Shown piece after piece: positions 1 through 10,700 of a DNA stretch of 64,000 nt. The notes below the pieces were generated by a model. That model was not told the DNA's origin. It was given only the letters and a program-made list of their open reading frames with translations, and did not search any database. Source of the stretch: Paenalcaligenes faecalis (GTDB lineage: Bacteria > Pseudomonadota > Gammaproteobacteria > Burkholderiales > Burkholderiaceae_B); contig NZ_CP106841.1 of NCBI RefSeq assembly GCF_027557445.1, forward strand, positions 854,001 through 918,000, written 5' to 3'. The position numbers and the translations under genes were made by a program. Every line of letters starts with the position of its first letter. The first letter of the stretch is position 1.

Positions 1-48
1 CAGTGCAAAAGAGGGGATGTGAATACTTTTGAGTTTATTGTAATTTAA
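1..48 (+). CDS. C-terminal end of an unidentified gene (partial)
   Basis: Frame 1 is open from the first base to a TAA at 46-48 and encodes only the last 15 residues, ending in FEFIVI. The stop lies 14 bases before the next start, which is typical operon spacing with the PilV-like gene downstream. Too little is present to name it. A preceding pilus gene is a guess from context only. Confidence 0.4.
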   Translation, partial: QCKRGDVNTFEFIVI

Positions 49-62
49 AAAAAGGGCATATT

Positions 63-1163
63 ATGTCTAAGCAAAGAGGCTCATTGCTGCTTGAGCTGGC
101 GATAGTGCTAGCGTTCTTAACCCTTATATCTGTTGGCTCAATTCATTGGTTGGCTCAGCGTGCAGAAAAGGCAAAAACAGAAGCCATTGCCGTTTGGATG
201 CAGGATGCACGTCAAGGGTTACAGAGCTTTTTAACTACACATGCTGCGGCTTTACTGCAATCTAGCCCCTTTGCCTTTCCGGGAATACAAAATTTGGGAC
301 AGCCAACGTTATTAGAGCTAAAAAAACTTGGTTTTTTGCCGCCCGCATTTCCAGATGGTGATCAGTTGAAAATTGTTCTTTATAAGGCCCAGGGTTGTTC
401 TGAGGCATCATGTTATTTACATGGTCTCGTTTACAATGCACAGCCATTTCAGACTAAAAAGCAACGTATGGATAGCGATGCGATGGCCTACTGGCAATCT
501 GTACAGAAAGGAGAGGGTTTAGTAGTGACGGACCAAAATCCCTATCATTTTAGCGGTGCTCGGCTAAAGGTGGCTCACCATGAGCTAGTGGAGGGGTTAA
601 CATTTCCTCCAGGGACAGTGGCCTTGTTGGCCTCAACCGATACCTCATTACTCTCGAATGAGACAGGGCCTGTAGATAAAAACCCACTATTTGAAACCGA
701 TGTCAATATTGATGGTGCCTTAACGGTAAGAGATGATGCGCGCATAGGACGTTATCTGATTTTACCACGCACAGAAACATTAGGTGCTGCATGCTCTAGC
801 ATTGGGGCGATCGCGCGAGGAAAAGATGGCAAGGGGCTAATGAGCTGCGAAAATGGGAAATGGATACGCCCAGTAGTGTCGATGATGTCAATGGATTTGT
901 ATAGGCAAATGATACAAACCTATTGGCGAATAACGATTCCAGACTCACCAGGCGGTTTTTATGCTGTGCAGTCTGTGTATTATTCTTATTATTGTTGGCT
1001 ACCGAATCCTCGTAATCTTTATTATGATGGTAGAGGGCGATGTGAGTGTGCGAGTGGCTATAAAAAACATGAACTGCCAGGCTCAACTGCCTCAGAGGTT
1101 AAAGATACGTATTTTGATAATGCGATTGCACGACCTGCTCTTAAGGTTTTTGTTTGTGTTTAA
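63..1163 (+). CDS. PilV-like type IV minor pilin / shufflon-type tip adhesin
   Basis: The N terminus has the type IV prepilin pattern: a short basic leader (MSKQRG), cleavage expected after Gly6, Glu at mature position 5 and a hydrophobic helix to about residue 30. The middle resembles the constant region of PilV-family tip proteins, ending near residue 270 with the pattern C..IGAIARG..G.GLMSC.NGKWI, the usual junction to a variable tip. The last 95 residues are rich in Tyr and Cys (YYCW, GRCECASGY) and end FVCV. PilV proteins sit at the tip of thin type IVB pili and select the surface bound. A GGG-containing ribosome site (53-57) precedes the ATG. No recombinase or alternative tip cassettes are visible, so a switching shufflon is not shown. 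Family call is good; function is inferred. Confidence 0.65.
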   Translation: MSKQRGSLLLELAIVLAFLTLISVGSIHWLAQRAEKAKTEAIAVWMQDARQGLQSFLTTHAAALLQSSPFAFPGIQNLGQPTLLELKKLGFLPPAFPDGDQLKIVLYKAQGCSEASCYLHGLVYNAQPFQTKKQRMDSDAMAYWQSVQKGEGLVVTDQNPYHFSGARLKVAHHELVEGLTFPPGTVALLASTDTSLLSNETGPVDKNPLFETDVNIDGALTVRDDARIGRYLILPRTETLGAACSSIGAIARGKDGKGLMSCENGKWIRPVVSMMSMDLYRQMIQTYWRITIPDSPGGFYAVQSVYYSYYCWLPNPRNLYYDGRGRCECASGYKKHELPGSTASEVKDTYFDNAIARPALKVFVCV

Positions 1164-1198
1164 TCTCCGTTGTAAACCTACCGCACACCTAGACGGTG

Positions 1199-1228
1199 TT
1201 AGGTATTTAGGTAAACAGTTACTATAAT
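1199..1228 (+). promoter_or_regulatory. alaS promoter candidate
   Basis: A perfect TATAAT lies at 1223-1228, with a weak -35 TTAGGT at 1199-1204 (18-base spacer). Transcription would start near 1235, which excludes the TTG at 1232 as the alaS start and supports the ATG at 1262. Confidence 0.5.
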
Positions 1229-1261
1229 GGTTTGTTACCTATTTTTGCCGTGCTGCTTTCA

Positions 1262-3877
1262 ATGAAAACATCCGAAATTCGTCAAAAGTTTTTATCTTTT
1301 TTCCAAGAACGTGGTCACGAGATCGTGGCCTCATCCTCTTTAATTCCTGGCAATGATCCTACCCTGCTGTTTACCAACGCAGGTATGGTGCAGTTTAAAG
1401 ATGTCTTTACTGGAAAAGAATCGCGTCCTTATGTTCGAGCCACTTCGTCGCAGCGCTGTGTGCGCGCCGGTGGTAAACATAATGACTTAGAAAATGTCGG
1501 CTATACCGCTCGCCACCATACTTTCTTTGAAATGTTGGGCAACTTTAGTTTTGGTGATTATTTCAAACAAGACGCCATTACCTATGCGTGGGATTTACTC
1601 ACTAAGGTGTATGGGTTGCCAGCAGAAAAACTCTGGGTCACTGTCTACCAAGAAGACGATGAGGCCTACGATATTTGGCATCAACACATTGGTGTGCCTA
1701 CAGACCGCATTATCCGAATTGGGGATAAAGGTGGTCGCTATATGTCGGATAATTTCTGGCAAATGGCAGATACAGGGCCTTGTGGCCCATGCTCAGAGAT
1801 TTTCTATGATCATGGCCCTGATGTCTGGGGTGGCCCTCCCGGGTCTGCCGAAGAGGACGGGGATCGTTATATCGAGGTCTGGAACTTGGTGTTCATGCAG
1901 TTTGACCGCGATGCTGAGGGCAATCTTAATCCTTTGCCTAAGCCGTGTGTTGATACGGGAATGGGCCTAGAACGCATCTCTGCTGTTTTACAGCATGTGC
2001 ACTCTAATTACGAAATTGATTTGTTTCAGCATCTGATCAAAGCAGCTGCCAAAGAAACGGGGGCTACAGATCTAACTAATAACTCGCTAAAAGTCATTGC
2101 GGATCATATTCGTGCTTGTTCATTTTTGATTGTTGATGGGGTAATCCCAAGCAACGAAGGGCGTGGCTATGTATTACGTCGCATTGTGCGTCGTGCCTTA
2201 CGCCACGGCCATAAACTAGGTCAAAACAATCCCTTTTTCTATCGTTTGGTTGCAGAGTTAGCTAATCAGATGGGCGAGGCCTATCCAGAGCTATCCGCAA
2301 ACCAGTCTCGTATTGAACAAATCCTTAAACAAGAGGAAGAGCGTTTTAGCGAGACCCTAGAGCATGGTATGAAAATTCTGGAATCTGCTTTGGCAGCCTT
2401 ACCAGAAAAAGGTGTGCTAGATGGTCAAACGCTTTTCACTTTGTATGATACGTATGGCTTCCCTGTTGATCTAACGGCAGACATTTGTCGTGAGCGAGAG
2501 GTCGAGGTCGATCTAGCTGGTTTTGAAACAGCAATGAATAAACAGCGCGAAATGGCTCGTGCTTCAGGTAAGTTTAAAGTGGCCGCAGACTTACGTTACG
2601 ATGGGGTAGCAACACGTTTTGATGGCTACGAACATCTATCAGGCCAAGGCCGAATTACCGCTTTATATGTTGATGGCTCAGCGGTTGACACTATAGCGGC
2701 AGGCCAAGATGCCATTGTGGTCTTAGACGCGACGCCTTTTTATGCCGAGTCAGGTGGGCAAGTGGGTGATACTGGTGTCTTAAGCACAGCGAAGGCTCAG
2801 TTTTCGGTAGTAGACACACAGAAAATACAAAGCCATGTGTTTGGACATCAAGGCAGCTTACAAAGCGGTACCTTGTCTGTGGGTGATGTAGTAGAGGCTC
2901 AGGTGGATGTGGCACATCGCCAACATACCATTCGCAATCACTCGGCAACCCATTTGATGCATAAAGCTTTGCGTTTGGTTTTAGGTGACCATGTGCAGCA
3001 GCGTGGTTCCTTGGTTGATGCTGATAAAACACGTTTTGACTTTGCTCATGATTCGGCTCTAACCCCAGAGCAATTGGCTCAGGTTGAATCTATTGTAAAT
3101 GCTGAAACTTTAGCTAATAACGCCGTAGCAGCGCAGCTAATGAGCTATGACGATGCGGTCAGTGGCGGTGCAGTAGCCTTGTTTGGTGAAAAATACGAAG
3201 ACGAGGTTCGGGTACTAGATATTGGCTTTTCGCGTGAACTTTGTGGGGGTACGCATGTACAGCGCACAGGGGATATAGGTTTATTTAAAATTATCTCTGA
3301 AAGTGGTGTTGCTGCTGGTGTGCGTCGCATTGAGGCCATCACCGGAGAGAACGCATTGGCATGGGTTCAGCAGCGTGAGTCTACATTACAACGCGCTGCA
3401 GCGACGTTACGTACCCAACCTGAAAAGCTAACAGATCGGTTAACGCAGTTGCAAAATCAACTGCGTGATGTAGAGCGTGAAAGAGATCAGCTAAAAGACA
3501 AAATAGCGGCTTCTGCTGGTCAGGACCTAGCTGGTCAAGCCATTACCTTAGCAAACGGTAGTCAGTTACTTGCTGCTAATGTGGCGGGAGCAGATCCTAA
3601 AGCATTACGCACCACCGTTGATCAACTGAAAGATAAGCTAAAGTCAGCGGTGGTGTTGCTGGCCACAGCTAAAGACGGGAAAATTAGTTTAGTTGCGGGT
3701 GTCACGGCTGATCTACATGGCCAAGTTAAAGCAGGCGACCTCTTAGGAATGGTTGCTGCTCAAGTTGGTGGTAAAGGGGGCGGTCGTCCAGACATGGCGA
3801 TGGGTGGTGGTACAGATGAGTCAGCTCTGCCTGCGGCTTTAGCGTCCGTGCAGCCTTGGGTTGAGTCCCAGCTCTAA
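1262..3877 (+). CDS. alaS: Alanyl-tRNA synthetase
   Basis: Charges tRNA-Ala with alanine in the cytoplasm. At 871 residues it matches the usual bacterial length (about 875). The class II catalytic core begins at [10 protein letters not shown], with the FTNAGM and [12 protein letters not shown] signatures in the first 90 residues. The editing domain carries the zinc/catalytic motifs HSATH (560-564) and CGGTH (661-665), followed by a coiled coil and the Gly-rich C-Ala domain ([15 protein letters not shown]) near the end. The frame is open from a TTG at 1232, but the family N terminus and the promoter at 1223-1228 favour the ATG at 1262. It is followed after 12 bases by a TusA-like gene, so the two are probably cotranscribed. 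Confidence 0.97.
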   Translation: MKTSEIRQKFLSFFQERGHEIVASSSLIPGNDPTLLFTNAGMVQFKDVFTGKESRPYVRATSSQRCVRAGGKHNDLENVGYTARHHTFFEMLGNFSFGDYFKQDAITYAWDLLTKVYGLPAEKLWVTVYQEDDEAYDIWHQHIGVPTDRIIRIGDKGGRYMSDNFWQMADTGPCGPCSEIFYDHGPDVWGGPPGSAEEDGDRYIEVWNLVFMQFDRDAEGNLNPLPKPCVDTGMGLERISAVLQHVHSNYEIDLFQHLIKAAAKETGATDLTNNSLKVIADHIRACSFLIVDGVIPSNEGRGYVLRRIVRRALRHGHKLGQNNPFFYRLVAELANQMGEAYPELSANQSRIEQILKQEEERFSETLEHGMKILESALAALPEKGVLDGQTLFTLYDTYGFPVDLTADICREREVEVDLAGFETAMNKQREMARASGKFKVAADLRYDGVATRFDGYEHLSGQGRITALYVDGSAVDTIAAGQDAIVVLDATPFYAESGGQVGDTGVLSTAKAQFSVVDTQKIQSHVFGHQGSLQSGTLSVGDVVEAQVDVAHRQHTIRNHSATHLMHKALRLVLGDHVQQRGSLVDADKTRFDFAHDSALTPEQLAQVESIVNAETLANNAVAAQLMSYDDAVSGGAVALFGEKYEDEVRVLDIGFSRELCGGTHVQRTGDIGLFKIISESGVAAGVRRIEAITGENALAWVQQRESTLQRAAATLRTQPEKLTDRLTQLQNQLRDVERERDQLKDKIAASAGQDLAGQAITLANGSQLLAANVAGADPKALRTTVDQLKDKLKSAVVLLATAKDGKISLVAGVTADLHGQVKAGDLLGMVAAQVGGKGGGRPDMAMGGGTDESALPAALASVQPWVESQL

Positions 3878-3889
3878 TCAAGGATAACT

Positions 3890-4129
3890 ATGACTGATTC
3901 CATTGCTTTTGATGCTGAAGTTGATGCCAGTGGTTTAACATGTCCACTGCCTATTCTTCGTACTAAAAAAGCCTTGGCGCAACTGCAAAGTGGGCAGGTC
4001 GTAAAAATAATGACGACTGACCCACATGCCAAGGGTGATTTTCAAGCATTTACTGAGCAAACCGGGAACACCTTGTTAGCTCAGTATCAACAAGATGACA
4101 CGCTTATTCATTTTGTGCGTCGTCGTTAA
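3890..4129 (+). CDS. TusA/SirA-family sulfur carrier protein
   Basis: A small protein of 79 residues with the family signature DASGLTCPLPILRTKKAL. Cys18 in the CPxP motif is the persulfide-carrying residue of TusA-type sulfurtransferases, which relay sulfur for tRNA 2-thiouridine and other thio-cofactors. The C terminus has the expected beta-strand ending (LIHFVRRR). A good ribosome site (AAGGATA) precedes it. Placement behind alaS suggests a tRNA-related role, but TusA paralogues also serve other sulfur pathways, so the exact substrate is not assigned. Confidence 0.85.
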   Translation: MTDSIAFDAEVDASGLTCPLPILRTKKALAQLQSGQVVKIMTTDPHAKGDFQAFTEQTGNTLLAQYQQDDTLIHFVRRR

Positions 4130-4149
4130 CTGGTAGATTTAAAAAACTG

Positions 4150-4233
4150 TTGCCTATTTGATGCGTAAATTGTGTAAAATAGGCTCCACAGTTTCCGCTA
4201 AGGTTCACTTAGTGGTAAAATCTTTTGTTTTAC
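4150..4233 (+). promoter_or_regulatory. rpsP promoter with overlapping inverted repeat and leader hairpins
   Basis: TTGCCT (4150-4155) and TAAAAT (4175-4180) form a possible promoter with a long 19-base spacer. An 8-base inverted repeat, GCCTATTT (4152-4159) with AAATAGGC (4177-4184), overlaps both boxes. Downstream, CCGCTAAG/CTTAGTGG (4195-4215) and GTAAAA/TTTTAC (4215-4233) can fold into consecutive leader hairpins ahead of the AAGGAAGG ribosome site. Confidence 0.4.
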
Positions 4234-4258
4234 ACATATTTTAAGGAAGGGATTATCA

Positions 4259-4513
4259 ATGGTGGTAGTTCGCCTAGCCCGTGGTGGCTCCAAGAAACGT
4301 CCGTTTTACACTGTAGTAGCCGCCAATTCTAGCGATCGTCGCGATGGTCGCTTCATTGAGCGTTTAGGTTTCTACAATCCCGTAGGTGGCGAAGGTCAAG
4401 AAAACCTACGTCTACAACTAGACCGCGTTCAGCATTGGGTTGACAACGGTGCTCAGCTTTCACCAGCTGTTGCTCGTTTGGTCAAAGAATACTCCAAAGC
4501 TCAAGCTGCTTAA
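4259..4513 (+). CDS. rpsP: 30S ribosomal protein S16
   Basis: A component of the small ribosomal subunit that aids 30S assembly. The 84-residue protein begins with the family pattern [17 protein letters not shown] and has [23 protein letters not shown], split by normal spacing. Length is typical. A strong ribosome site (AAGGAAGG, 4243-4250) precedes the ATG. It heads the rpsP-rimM-trmD operon, with rimM starting 22 bases downstream. Confidence 0.97.
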   Translation: MVVVRLARGGSKKRPFYTVVAANSSDRRDGRFIERLGFYNPVGGEGQENLRLQLDRVQHWVDNGAQLSPAVARLVKEYSKAQAA

Positions 4514-4535
4514 TAATAGGTCTTAAAACTTCGCT

Positions 4536-5159
4536 ATGCCTTCTAAACAGGTTGTATCTGCGGTGCCTGCTGATCTAATCGAAGTAGGTCGTGTTCTATC
4601 TGCTTATGGGGTGCGTGGCTGGATTAAGGTTCAACCTTATTCAGCTGACGCAGAAGTTTTACTCACCGTTAAAAAGTGGTGGCTCCGAGCGCCCGTACCT
4701 CCCAACAAGGCGGGCGACTTGGCAACTGCTCCGGCGCAGTTATATTCGGTGATTAAATCCCGTCCTCATAGTGCAGCAGTGGTTGCACAATTCCAGGGGT
4801 TTGATGATCGTGATCCAGCCGAAAAGCTTAAAGCGCATACTGTTTGGGTTTCGCGAGCTGAGTTCCCCTCAGTGGACGAGGACGAGCATTACTGGGTCGA
4901 TTTGATTGGCTGCCTATTGTATGGCGACCACAATGGCCAGTCCGTGTTGGTAGGACAAGTCGAAAATGTATTCGATAACGGAGCTCACGCCGTGCTCGAA
5001 ATTCATACCGGCACCCTAAACGATCAGGCCCAGTTTATCGCGCACTCTACAGCTAAAGGCCGACCTATTGTTGAATTGGTCCCTTTTGTTGACGCTTTTA
5101 TTCATCAAGTCGACACCGACAAAAAACAAATACACAGCTCTTGGTCTGTGGACGTATAA
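4536..5159 (+). CDS. rimM: Ribosome maturation factor RimM
   Basis: Binds S19 and supports maturation of the 30S head. The N-terminal beta-barrel starts at about residue 16 with [20 protein letters not shown]. The C-terminal PRC-barrel domain contains [10 protein letters not shown] and ends [13 protein letters not shown]. At 207 residues it is slightly longer than the E. coli protein because of an N-terminal extension and an insert around residues 45-60. It lies second in rpsP-rimM-trmD and ends 5 bases before trmD. Confidence 0.95.
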   Translation: MPSKQVVSAVPADLIEVGRVLSAYGVRGWIKVQPYSADAEVLLTVKKWWLRAPVPPNKAGDLATAPAQLYSVIKSRPHSAAVVAQFQGFDDRDPAEKLKAHTVWVSRAEFPSVDEDEHYWVDLIGCLLYGDHNGQSVLVGQVENVFDNGAHAVLEIHTGTLNDQAQFIAHSTAKGRPIVELVPFVDAFIHQVDTDKKQIHSSWSVDV

Positions 5160-5164
5160 CGCTT

Positions 5165-5941
5165 ATGCGTTTTGACGTTATCACTTTATTTCCTGAAATG
5201 TTTTCTCCCCTAACAGATAATGGGGTGAATGCGCGTGCGCGCAATAAAGGCATTTGGGATCTGCATTTTTGGAATCCACGCGACTATACGCATGATGTGC
5301 ATCGTACAGTAGATGATCGCCCTTATGGCGGTGGTCCTGGTATGGTAATGCTAGCTCAGCCGTTGGATAAGGCCGTTGACGAGGCATTATTGGCGCGTCA
5401 GGCGCAATCAACATCCGTCGTGCCAGTGGTTCTCATGAGTCCGACGGGACGTAAATTTAATCAAAAAATGGCTCAGGAATGGGCCGAGTCAGATGGCGCA
5501 ATTATTATCTGTGGGCGTTACGAGGGAATAGATCAGCGGTTTATTGATGCGCGTGTTACGCATGAGATCTCAATTGGTGATTTTGTGCTATCTGGCGGGG
5601 AAATCGCAGCGATTACTGTCATGGACAGTGTTATTCGGTTGCTTCCAGGGGTATTGAATGATAATCAATCCGCCGTATGCGATTCGTTTCATAGTGGATT
5701 AGATGGCTTATTAGATAGTCCGCATTACACGCGACCAGAAATCTATAATGGTCAGGCTATTCCTGATGTGCTTAAGTCCGGAAATCATAAAAACATAGAA
5801 CGTTGGCGTCGTGAGCAGTCTTTGCGTATTACCGCCGAGCGCCGCCCTGATTTGATTCATAAAGCGCGACAACAAGGGCTGTTAGATAAAAAAGACGAGG
5901 CATATTTATTTTCGCTTAACACAAAAAAACAACGTCGCTGA
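5165..5941 (+). CDS. trmD: tRNA (guanine37-N1)-methyltransferase
   Basis: Transfers methyl from S-adenosylmethionine to G37 of tRNAs, preventing frameshifting. It has the SPOUT/trefoil-knot motifs [20 protein letters not shown] and [13 protein letters not shown]. The family N terminus [13 protein letters not shown] fixes the start at 5165 rather than an in-frame upstream GTG inside rimM; the product is then 258 residues, the normal length. It ends the operon: rplS, which usually follows in proteobacteria, is absent and valS lies opposite. Confidence 0.96.
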   Translation: MRFDVITLFPEMFSPLTDNGVNARARNKGIWDLHFWNPRDYTHDVHRTVDDRPYGGGPGMVMLAQPLDKAVDEALLARQAQSTSVVPVVLMSPTGRKFNQKMAQEWAESDGAIIICGRYEGIDQRFIDARVTHEISIGDFVLSGGEIAAITVMDSVIRLLPGVLNDNQSAVCDSFHSGLDGLLDSPHYTRPEIYNGQAIPDVLKSGNHKNIERWRREQSLRITAERRPDLIHKARQQGLLDKKDEAYLFSLNTKKQRR

Positions 5942-5944
5942 GGC

Positions 5945-5976
5945 AAAAAAAAGCCACTCTGTTTAATAGAGTGGCT
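5945..5976 (-). terminator. Terminator of valS (possibly shared with trmD)
   Basis: The perfect 9-base stem AGCCACTCT (5952-5960) with AGAGTGGCT (5968-5976) is followed, on the minus strand, by a run of eight T. There is no T run on the plus side, so it mainly terminates valS. Confidence 0.8.
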
Positions 5977-5994
5977 GCTAAGGGTTAAGGCAGG

Positions 5995-8850
5995 TTAGGC
6001 ATGTAGTCTAGCGAGCTGCCCTTGGATTTTTTCTAGGGTTTGTGTGAAGCTATTGAGGCGCTCTCGTTCTTGTTCAACCACGGCGGCAGGAGCGCGCTCT
6101 ACAAAGCTGGCGTTATTTAATTTGCCATTTGCTTTGTTGATCTCAATCGTTAGACGATCTATTTCTTTGGTTAAGCGCGCTGTTTCGGCTTCGACGTCAA
6201 CCTCTACGTGCAACATAAGTTGAGTGGTGCCAACGACTTGTACTGGTGCGCCTAAGTCAGGGAGTTGTTCGTGTACCTCTACTTCGGCCATTTTGGCTAA
6301 GGCTTTTAAGTAAGGCGTATTGCGCTCTAGCATATCGGCATCCCCTTGAACTAAGAGTGGTACACGCTCAGAGGGGGGTAGACCCATTTCACTACGCAGG
6401 GCACGAATTGCATCGACTTGGGATTTAAGTTCTGCAATTTGTTTTTCCGCCGTCTCATCAAGGAGCTTTGCGTTAAGTTCAGGGTAGGGCTGTACGCTGA
6501 TGCTGGTGGCTTCGTCCGCAGTACGTTTACCGGCAACGATAGCAACTTTTTGCCATAGCTCTTCGGTAATGAATGGAATGATGGGGTGTGCTAAACGCAA
6601 GACCGTTTCTAGTACTTCGATTAGCGTGCGCTGAGTAGCTAGCTTTTGGGCGGGATTGCCTTGTTGGATTTGCACCTTTGCCATTTCTAAGTACCAGTCG
6701 CAGTACTCATCCCAAACAAAGTGATAAATGGCGTTTGCGATATTGTCAAAGCGGTACTCGGCAAAGTTGCGCTCTACGGTTTGAATCAGGCGCTGTAGTT
6801 GGCTACGAATCCATTTGTCTACCGCAGAGTATTCGGTGACAGCGCAGAACTGCATAAACGGTTCTTGGGCTTCGGTGTTCATCAGCACAAAGCGAGTCGC
6901 ATTCCATAGTTTATTATTGAAATTGCGATAACCTTCGCAGCGTTTTAGGTCAAAGTTGATATTTCGACCTAAGGTTGCATAAGCCGCCATCGTAAAGCGT
7001 AATGCATCCGTACCGTAGGCTGGAACGCCATCTGGGTAGTCTTTGCGGGTACGCTTAGCAATGCTGTCGGCCTGTTTTGGGTTCATTAAGCCAAAAGTGC
7101 GTTTTTTTACTAAGGTTTCGACATCAATGCCATCAATTAAATCCACTGGGTCAATGGTATTGCCACGGGATTTACTCATTTTTTTACCTTCCATGTCGCA
7201 GACTAAGCCGTGAACATAAACGGTATTAAATGGTACTTGCCCTGTCATATGCATGCTCATCATGACCATGCGAGCGACCCAAAAGAAAATAATATCAAAG
7301 CCCGTCACGAGGACGCTAGAGGGCAAATATTTTGATAAATCTGGAGTTTGTTCTGGCCAACCTAAATCAGTAAAAGGCACTAGGGCGGAAGAGAACCAGG
7401 TGTCTAGAACATCTTCGTCTCGGCGCAGTTCGCCTTGAATGCCAGCAGCTGCCGCTTTTTGTTTGGCTTCTTCTTCGTTACGGGCAACGATGATGTCGCC
7501 AGCCTCGCTATACCACGCAGGAATTTGATGTCCCCACCAGAGTTGGCGAGAAATACACCAGTCTTGGATATTATTGAGCCACTGGTTGTAGGTGGTCGTC
7601 CAGTTTTCAGGTACAAACTTAATTTGACCATTTGCTACGACTTCTAGGGCGACCTCGGTGATGCTTTTGCCTGGATGCAGTGAGTCGGCAGGTGCGGGTT
7701 GACTCATGGCCACAAACCATTGGTCAGTTAGCATGGGTTCAATCACCGTGTTGGTGCGATCGCCACGGGGTACCATCAAAGTATGGGGTTTGACGGCTTG
7801 CAGCGCGTCAAGGGCCTCTAGGTCTGCTACTACCTGTTTGCGTGCCTCAAAACGATCCATGCCTTGGTATTTCTCAGGGGCGTTTTCATTGATTTTTGCA
7901 TCTAGGGTTAGGATGCTGATTTTCTCTAAGCCGTGACGTTCACCTACCGCATAGTCATTGAAGTCATGCGCGGGTGTGACCTTTACTACTCCTGTACCAA
8001 ATTCGCGATCTACATAGTCATCCGCAATAATAGGAATAAGTTTGTTTACTAGAGGTAGCGTGACAGTTTTGCCAATTAAATGGGCGTAACGCTCGTCTTC
8101 GGGGTGTACCATTACCGCTACGTCGCCTAACATGGTTTCTGGGCGAGTCGTTGCAACAACGAGATGGGTAAGATCACCGCTTGCCTCTGTGAGGGGATAG
8201 CGAATTTCCCATAAATGACCTTGTTCTTCTGTGCTTTCGACCTCTAAGTCAGACACGGCAGTGCCTAGAACAGGATCCCAGTTAACGAGTCGTTTCCCGC
8301 GATAAATCAGACCTTGTTCGTATAAACGTATAAACGTTTCTGCCACACCACGAGTTAAGTTGTCGTCCATGGTGAAGTATTCGCGATCCCAATCACATGA
8401 GGAACCTAAACGGCGGACTTGTTCGGTAATCGCATTGCCGGATTTCTCTTTCCATTCCCACACTTTTTCAACGAATTGATCACGGCCTAAGTCATGACGA
8501 GAAATGTTTTGCTCGTCCAGTTGACGTTCGACTACAATTTGGGTCGCAATCCCAGCATGGTCTGTGCCAGGGATAAAAGCAGTATCAAAGCCTTTCATGC
8601 GGTGGTAGCGGGTTAAACCATCCATAATCGTTTGATTAAACGCATGGCCCATATGTAGAGTGCCCGTAACGTTTGGCGGTGGGCATTGAATAACAAAGGC
8701 AGGGGATTGGTCGTCAGCGCGGGCAACGTGTTGCCCACTACCAAATAGGCCGGCTTGCTCCCACTGAGCATAACGACTGCCTTCGATGTCTTTAGGTTCA
8801 AAGCTTTTAGCAAGCTGATCGAGTAGAGTGGTATTGGAAGAGTTGGTCAT
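5995..8850 (-). CDS. valS: Valyl-tRNA synthetase
   Basis: Charges tRNA-Val with valine and edits mischarged threonine. The class I signatures are both present: [13 protein letters not shown] (the HIGH motif) near residue 56 and KKMSKSRGN near 556. The editing domain carries [13 protein letters not shown]. Tryptophan-rich anticodon-domain segments and a C-terminal coiled coil (residues about 880-950) complete the family architecture; 951 residues is the standard length. It is transcribed alone on the minus strand, divergent from ndk across a 240-base gap that holds a long inverted repeat. Confidence 0.97.
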   Translation of the reverse strand: MTNSSNTTLLDQLAKSFEPKDIEGSRYAQWEQAGLFGSGQHVARADDQSPAFVIQCPPPNVTGTLHMGHAFNQTIMDGLTRYHRMKGFDTAFIPGTDHAGIATQIVVERQLDEQNISRHDLGRDQFVEKVWEWKEKSGNAITEQVRRLGSSCDWDREYFTMDDNLTRGVAETFIRLYEQGLIYRGKRLVNWDPVLGTAVSDLEVESTEEQGHLWEIRYPLTEASGDLTHLVVATTRPETMLGDVAVMVHPEDERYAHLIGKTVTLPLVNKLIPIIADDYVDREFGTGVVKVTPAHDFNDYAVGERHGLEKISILTLDAKINENAPEKYQGMDRFEARKQVVADLEALDALQAVKPHTLMVPRGDRTNTVIEPMLTDQWFVAMSQPAPADSLHPGKSITEVALEVVANGQIKFVPENWTTTYNQWLNNIQDWCISRQLWWGHQIPAWYSEAGDIIVARNEEEAKQKAAAAGIQGELRRDEDVLDTWFSSALVPFTDLGWPEQTPDLSKYLPSSVLVTGFDIIFFWVARMVMMSMHMTGQVPFNTVYVHGLVCDMEGKKMSKSRGNTIDPVDLIDGIDVETLVKKRTFGLMNPKQADSIAKRTRKDYPDGVPAYGTDALRFTMAAYATLGRNINFDLKRCEGYRNFNNKLWNATRFVLMNTEAQEPFMQFCAVTEYSAVDKWIRSQLQRLIQTVERNFAEYRFDNIANAIYHFVWDEYCDWYLEMAKVQIQQGNPAQKLATQRTLIEVLETVLRLAHPIIPFITEELWQKVAIVAGKRTADEATSISVQPYPELNAKLLDETAEKQIAELKSQVDAIRALRSEMGLPPSERVPLLVQGDADMLERNTPYLKALAKMAEVEVHEQLPDLGAPVQVVGTTQLMLHVEVDVEAETARLTKEIDRLTIEINKANGKLNNASFVERAPAAVVEQERERLNSFTQTLEKIQGQLARLHA

Positions 8851-8925
8851 TGTGTTGCAATTTAAAGCAAAACCTGTGGGGTTTTAGCCCCAAAAGTTGC
8901 TGTTGAAAATAATAAGTCTAAAAGC

Positions 8926-8970
8926 AGTATTTTAAGATGCGGCACGATGCTGTGAGCATGTTAAAATACT
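8926..8970. repeat. Long inverted repeat in the valS-ndk intergenic region
   Basis: Arms of 15 bases, AGTATTTTAAGATGC (8926-8940) and GCATGTTAAAATACT (8956-8970), are complementary except at one position, around a 15-base centre. The 8851-9090 gap contains no gene. A second small palindrome, TGGGG-N6-CCCCA, lies at 8877-8892 in the valS leader. The element could be an RNA hairpin or an operator; no T run makes it an obvious terminator. Confidence 0.7.
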
Positions 8971-9090
8971 ACGCTATCTGAAAAGTATCAAAAGTGCTTG
9001 TTTTTCTTGATAAAAACAACATTTTCTTTGTCATCGTCGTTTTTGTCACTGCAATAACGACTTCATTTTTTGTTTATACTGGGATTTTAC

Positions 9091-9516
9091 ATGGCTATTG
9101 AACGCACCCTATCTATTATTAAACCCGATGCAGTTGCTAAAAATGTAATCGGTCAAATCGTTGCTCGTTTCGAGGCAGCTGGCCTAACAATCGCTGCTGG
9201 TCGTTTGATGCAATTATCTCGCGCTGAAGCCGAAGGTTTCTACGCAGTACACAAAGAGCGTCCTTTCTTTAACGATTTAGTTGAGTTCATGATTTCTGGT
9301 CCTGTATTTGTTCAGGTTCTAGAAGGTGAAAACGCAATCGCTAAAAACCGTGAATTGATGGGTGCTACAAACCCTAAAGAAGCCGCTGCCGGTACAATCC
9401 GCGCTGACTTCGCCGAAAGCATTGATGCAAACGCTGTTCATGGCTCTGATGCCCCAGAAACAGCTGCTGTTGAAATCGCTTACTTCTTTGCTTCAACTGA
9501 AGTTCACAGCCGTTAA
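9091..9516 (+). CDS. ndk: Nucleoside diphosphate kinase
   Basis: Balances nucleoside triphosphate pools by phosphate transfer through a phospho-histidine. The 141-residue protein begins [15 protein letters not shown] and carries [17 protein letters not shown] followed by the active-site histidine in [10 protein letters not shown]. The frame is open upstream to 9070, but the conserved N terminus and length select the ATG at 9091. A weak GGGA precedes it. A TATACT lies only 11 bases upstream of the ATG without a matching -35, so the promoter is not assigned. It is followed after 32 bases by rlmN. Confidence 0.96.
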   Translation: MAIERTLSIIKPDAVAKNVIGQIVARFEAAGLTIAAGRLMQLSRAEAEGFYAVHKERPFFNDLVEFMISGPVFVQVLEGENAIAKNRELMGATNPKEAAAGTIRADFAESIDANAVHGSDAPETAAVEIAYFFASTEVHSR

Positions 9517-9548
9517 TTCTTAATTGCTCATACGCACGTCAAATCATT

Positions 9549-10700
9549 ATGTCAGAAACTCGCACGAATATCATGGGCCATACGCCCGAACAGTTGGTCG
9601 AATTGGTTGCCCAGTGGGGCAATAAACCATTTCGAGCCAAGCAACTCCAACGTTGGATTCATCAGCGTGGGGTCAGTGATTTCGAGGAAATGACTGATTT
9701 GGCGCGCGTATTCCGAGAGCAGTTGGCACAACATTGTTCAATTTGCGCCCCGACTCAGCAAATTGAACAGCGTTCTGCTGATGGAACACGTAAATGGCTT
9801 TTTGATGTAGGCCAAAATAATGCCGTAGAGGCAGTGTATATCCCTGAAGACGATAGGGGGACTCTTTGTATCTCTAGTCAGGCAGGGTGTACGGTAGCAT
9901 GTCCTTTTTGCTCTACTGGCTATCAAGGGTTTAATCGTAACTTAACAGCTGCCGAAATTATTGGACAGCTATGGTTTGCTCGCGATAAATTGCGACAAGA
10001 CCCAACGGCTGCTCGAGTAGGCAATAATCCGCAACCCGTCGTGGACAACCGGTTTATTAGTAACGTTGTTTTTATGGGCATGGGCGAACCTTTGCTTAAT
10101 TACGATCAGGTGCTTATTGCCTTGCAAATAATGCTTGATGATAATGCTTATGGGTTGTCTAGACGCCGCGTTACGGTATCTACTTCAGGGGTGGTGCCAT
10201 TTATGGACAGGCTGGCTCAAGACTGCCCTGTGGCATTGGCCGTCTCTTTGCATGCGCCTAATGATGCCTTGCGCGATAAATTAGTACCATTAAATCGAAA
10301 ACACCCATTACGCGAATTGATCGCCTCGTGTAATAATTATTTACAGTATGCGCCGCGTGACTTTATTACTTTTGAATACATCATGCTTGATGGTATTAAT
10401 GACCAACCAGAGCACGCCCAGCAACTGCTTGATATTGCTAAACAAGTACGCTGTAAATTTAACCTAATTCCTTTCAATCCGTTCCCTCAGTCAGGGCTAA
10501 AGCGTTCATCACAATCAGCCGTACGTGATTTTGCATCACGTCTTCAAGATGGTGGTGTGGTCACTACGGTACGAAAAACACGTGGTGATGACATTGATGC
10601 CGCCTGTGGTCAATTAGCTGGTGATATTCGTGACCGAACTCGTATTCGTGAACGCTTGCCTCAACAGGGAACGATTATGATTCAACCGGAGCGAGCATGA
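9549..10700 (+). CDS. rlmN: Dual-specificity 23S rRNA/tRNA adenine-C2 methyltransferase
   Basis: A radical-SAM enzyme that methylates A2503 of 23S rRNA and A37 of some tRNAs. The iron-sulfur cluster cysteines are C114, C118 and C121 in [26 protein letters not shown] and the C-terminal FNPFP and [19 protein letters not shown] segments are family-specific, the last with the conserved acceptor cysteine. 383 residues is typical. Its last four bases overlap the start of the next gene (ATGA), implying translational coupling. Confidence 0.96.
   Translation: MSETRTNIMGHTPEQLVELVAQWGNKPFRAKQLQRWIHQRGVSDFEEMTDLARVFREQLAQHCSICAPTQQIEQRSADGTRKWLFDVGQNNAVEAVYIPEDDRGTLCISSQAGCTVACPFCSTGYQGFNRNLTAAEIIGQLWFARDKLRQDPTAARVGNNPQPVVDNRFISNVVFMGMGEPLLNYDQVLIALQIMLDDNAYGLSRRRVTVSTSGVVPFMDRLAQDCPVALAVSLHAPNDALRDKLVPLNRKHPLRELIASCNNYLQYAPRDFITFEYIMLDGINDQPEHAQQLLDIAKQVRCKFNLIPFNPFPQSGLKRSSQSAVRDFASRLQDGGVVTTVRKTRGDDIDAACGQLAGDIRDRTRIRERLPQQGTIMIQPERA

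Noticed and set aside
1176-1204. Terminator after the PilV-like gene
   Set aside because: ACCTA...ACACC can pair with GGTGTTAGGT only with a four-base bulge and there is no T run. It overlaps the alaS promoter region.
961-1227. Plus-strand frame of 88 codons overlapping the PilV-like gene
   Set aside because: Lies almost wholly inside the pilin gene in another frame, without a ribosome site.
9075-9080. ndk promoter at TATACT
   Set aside because: It would start transcription only about four bases before the ATG and has no -35 at a workable distance.
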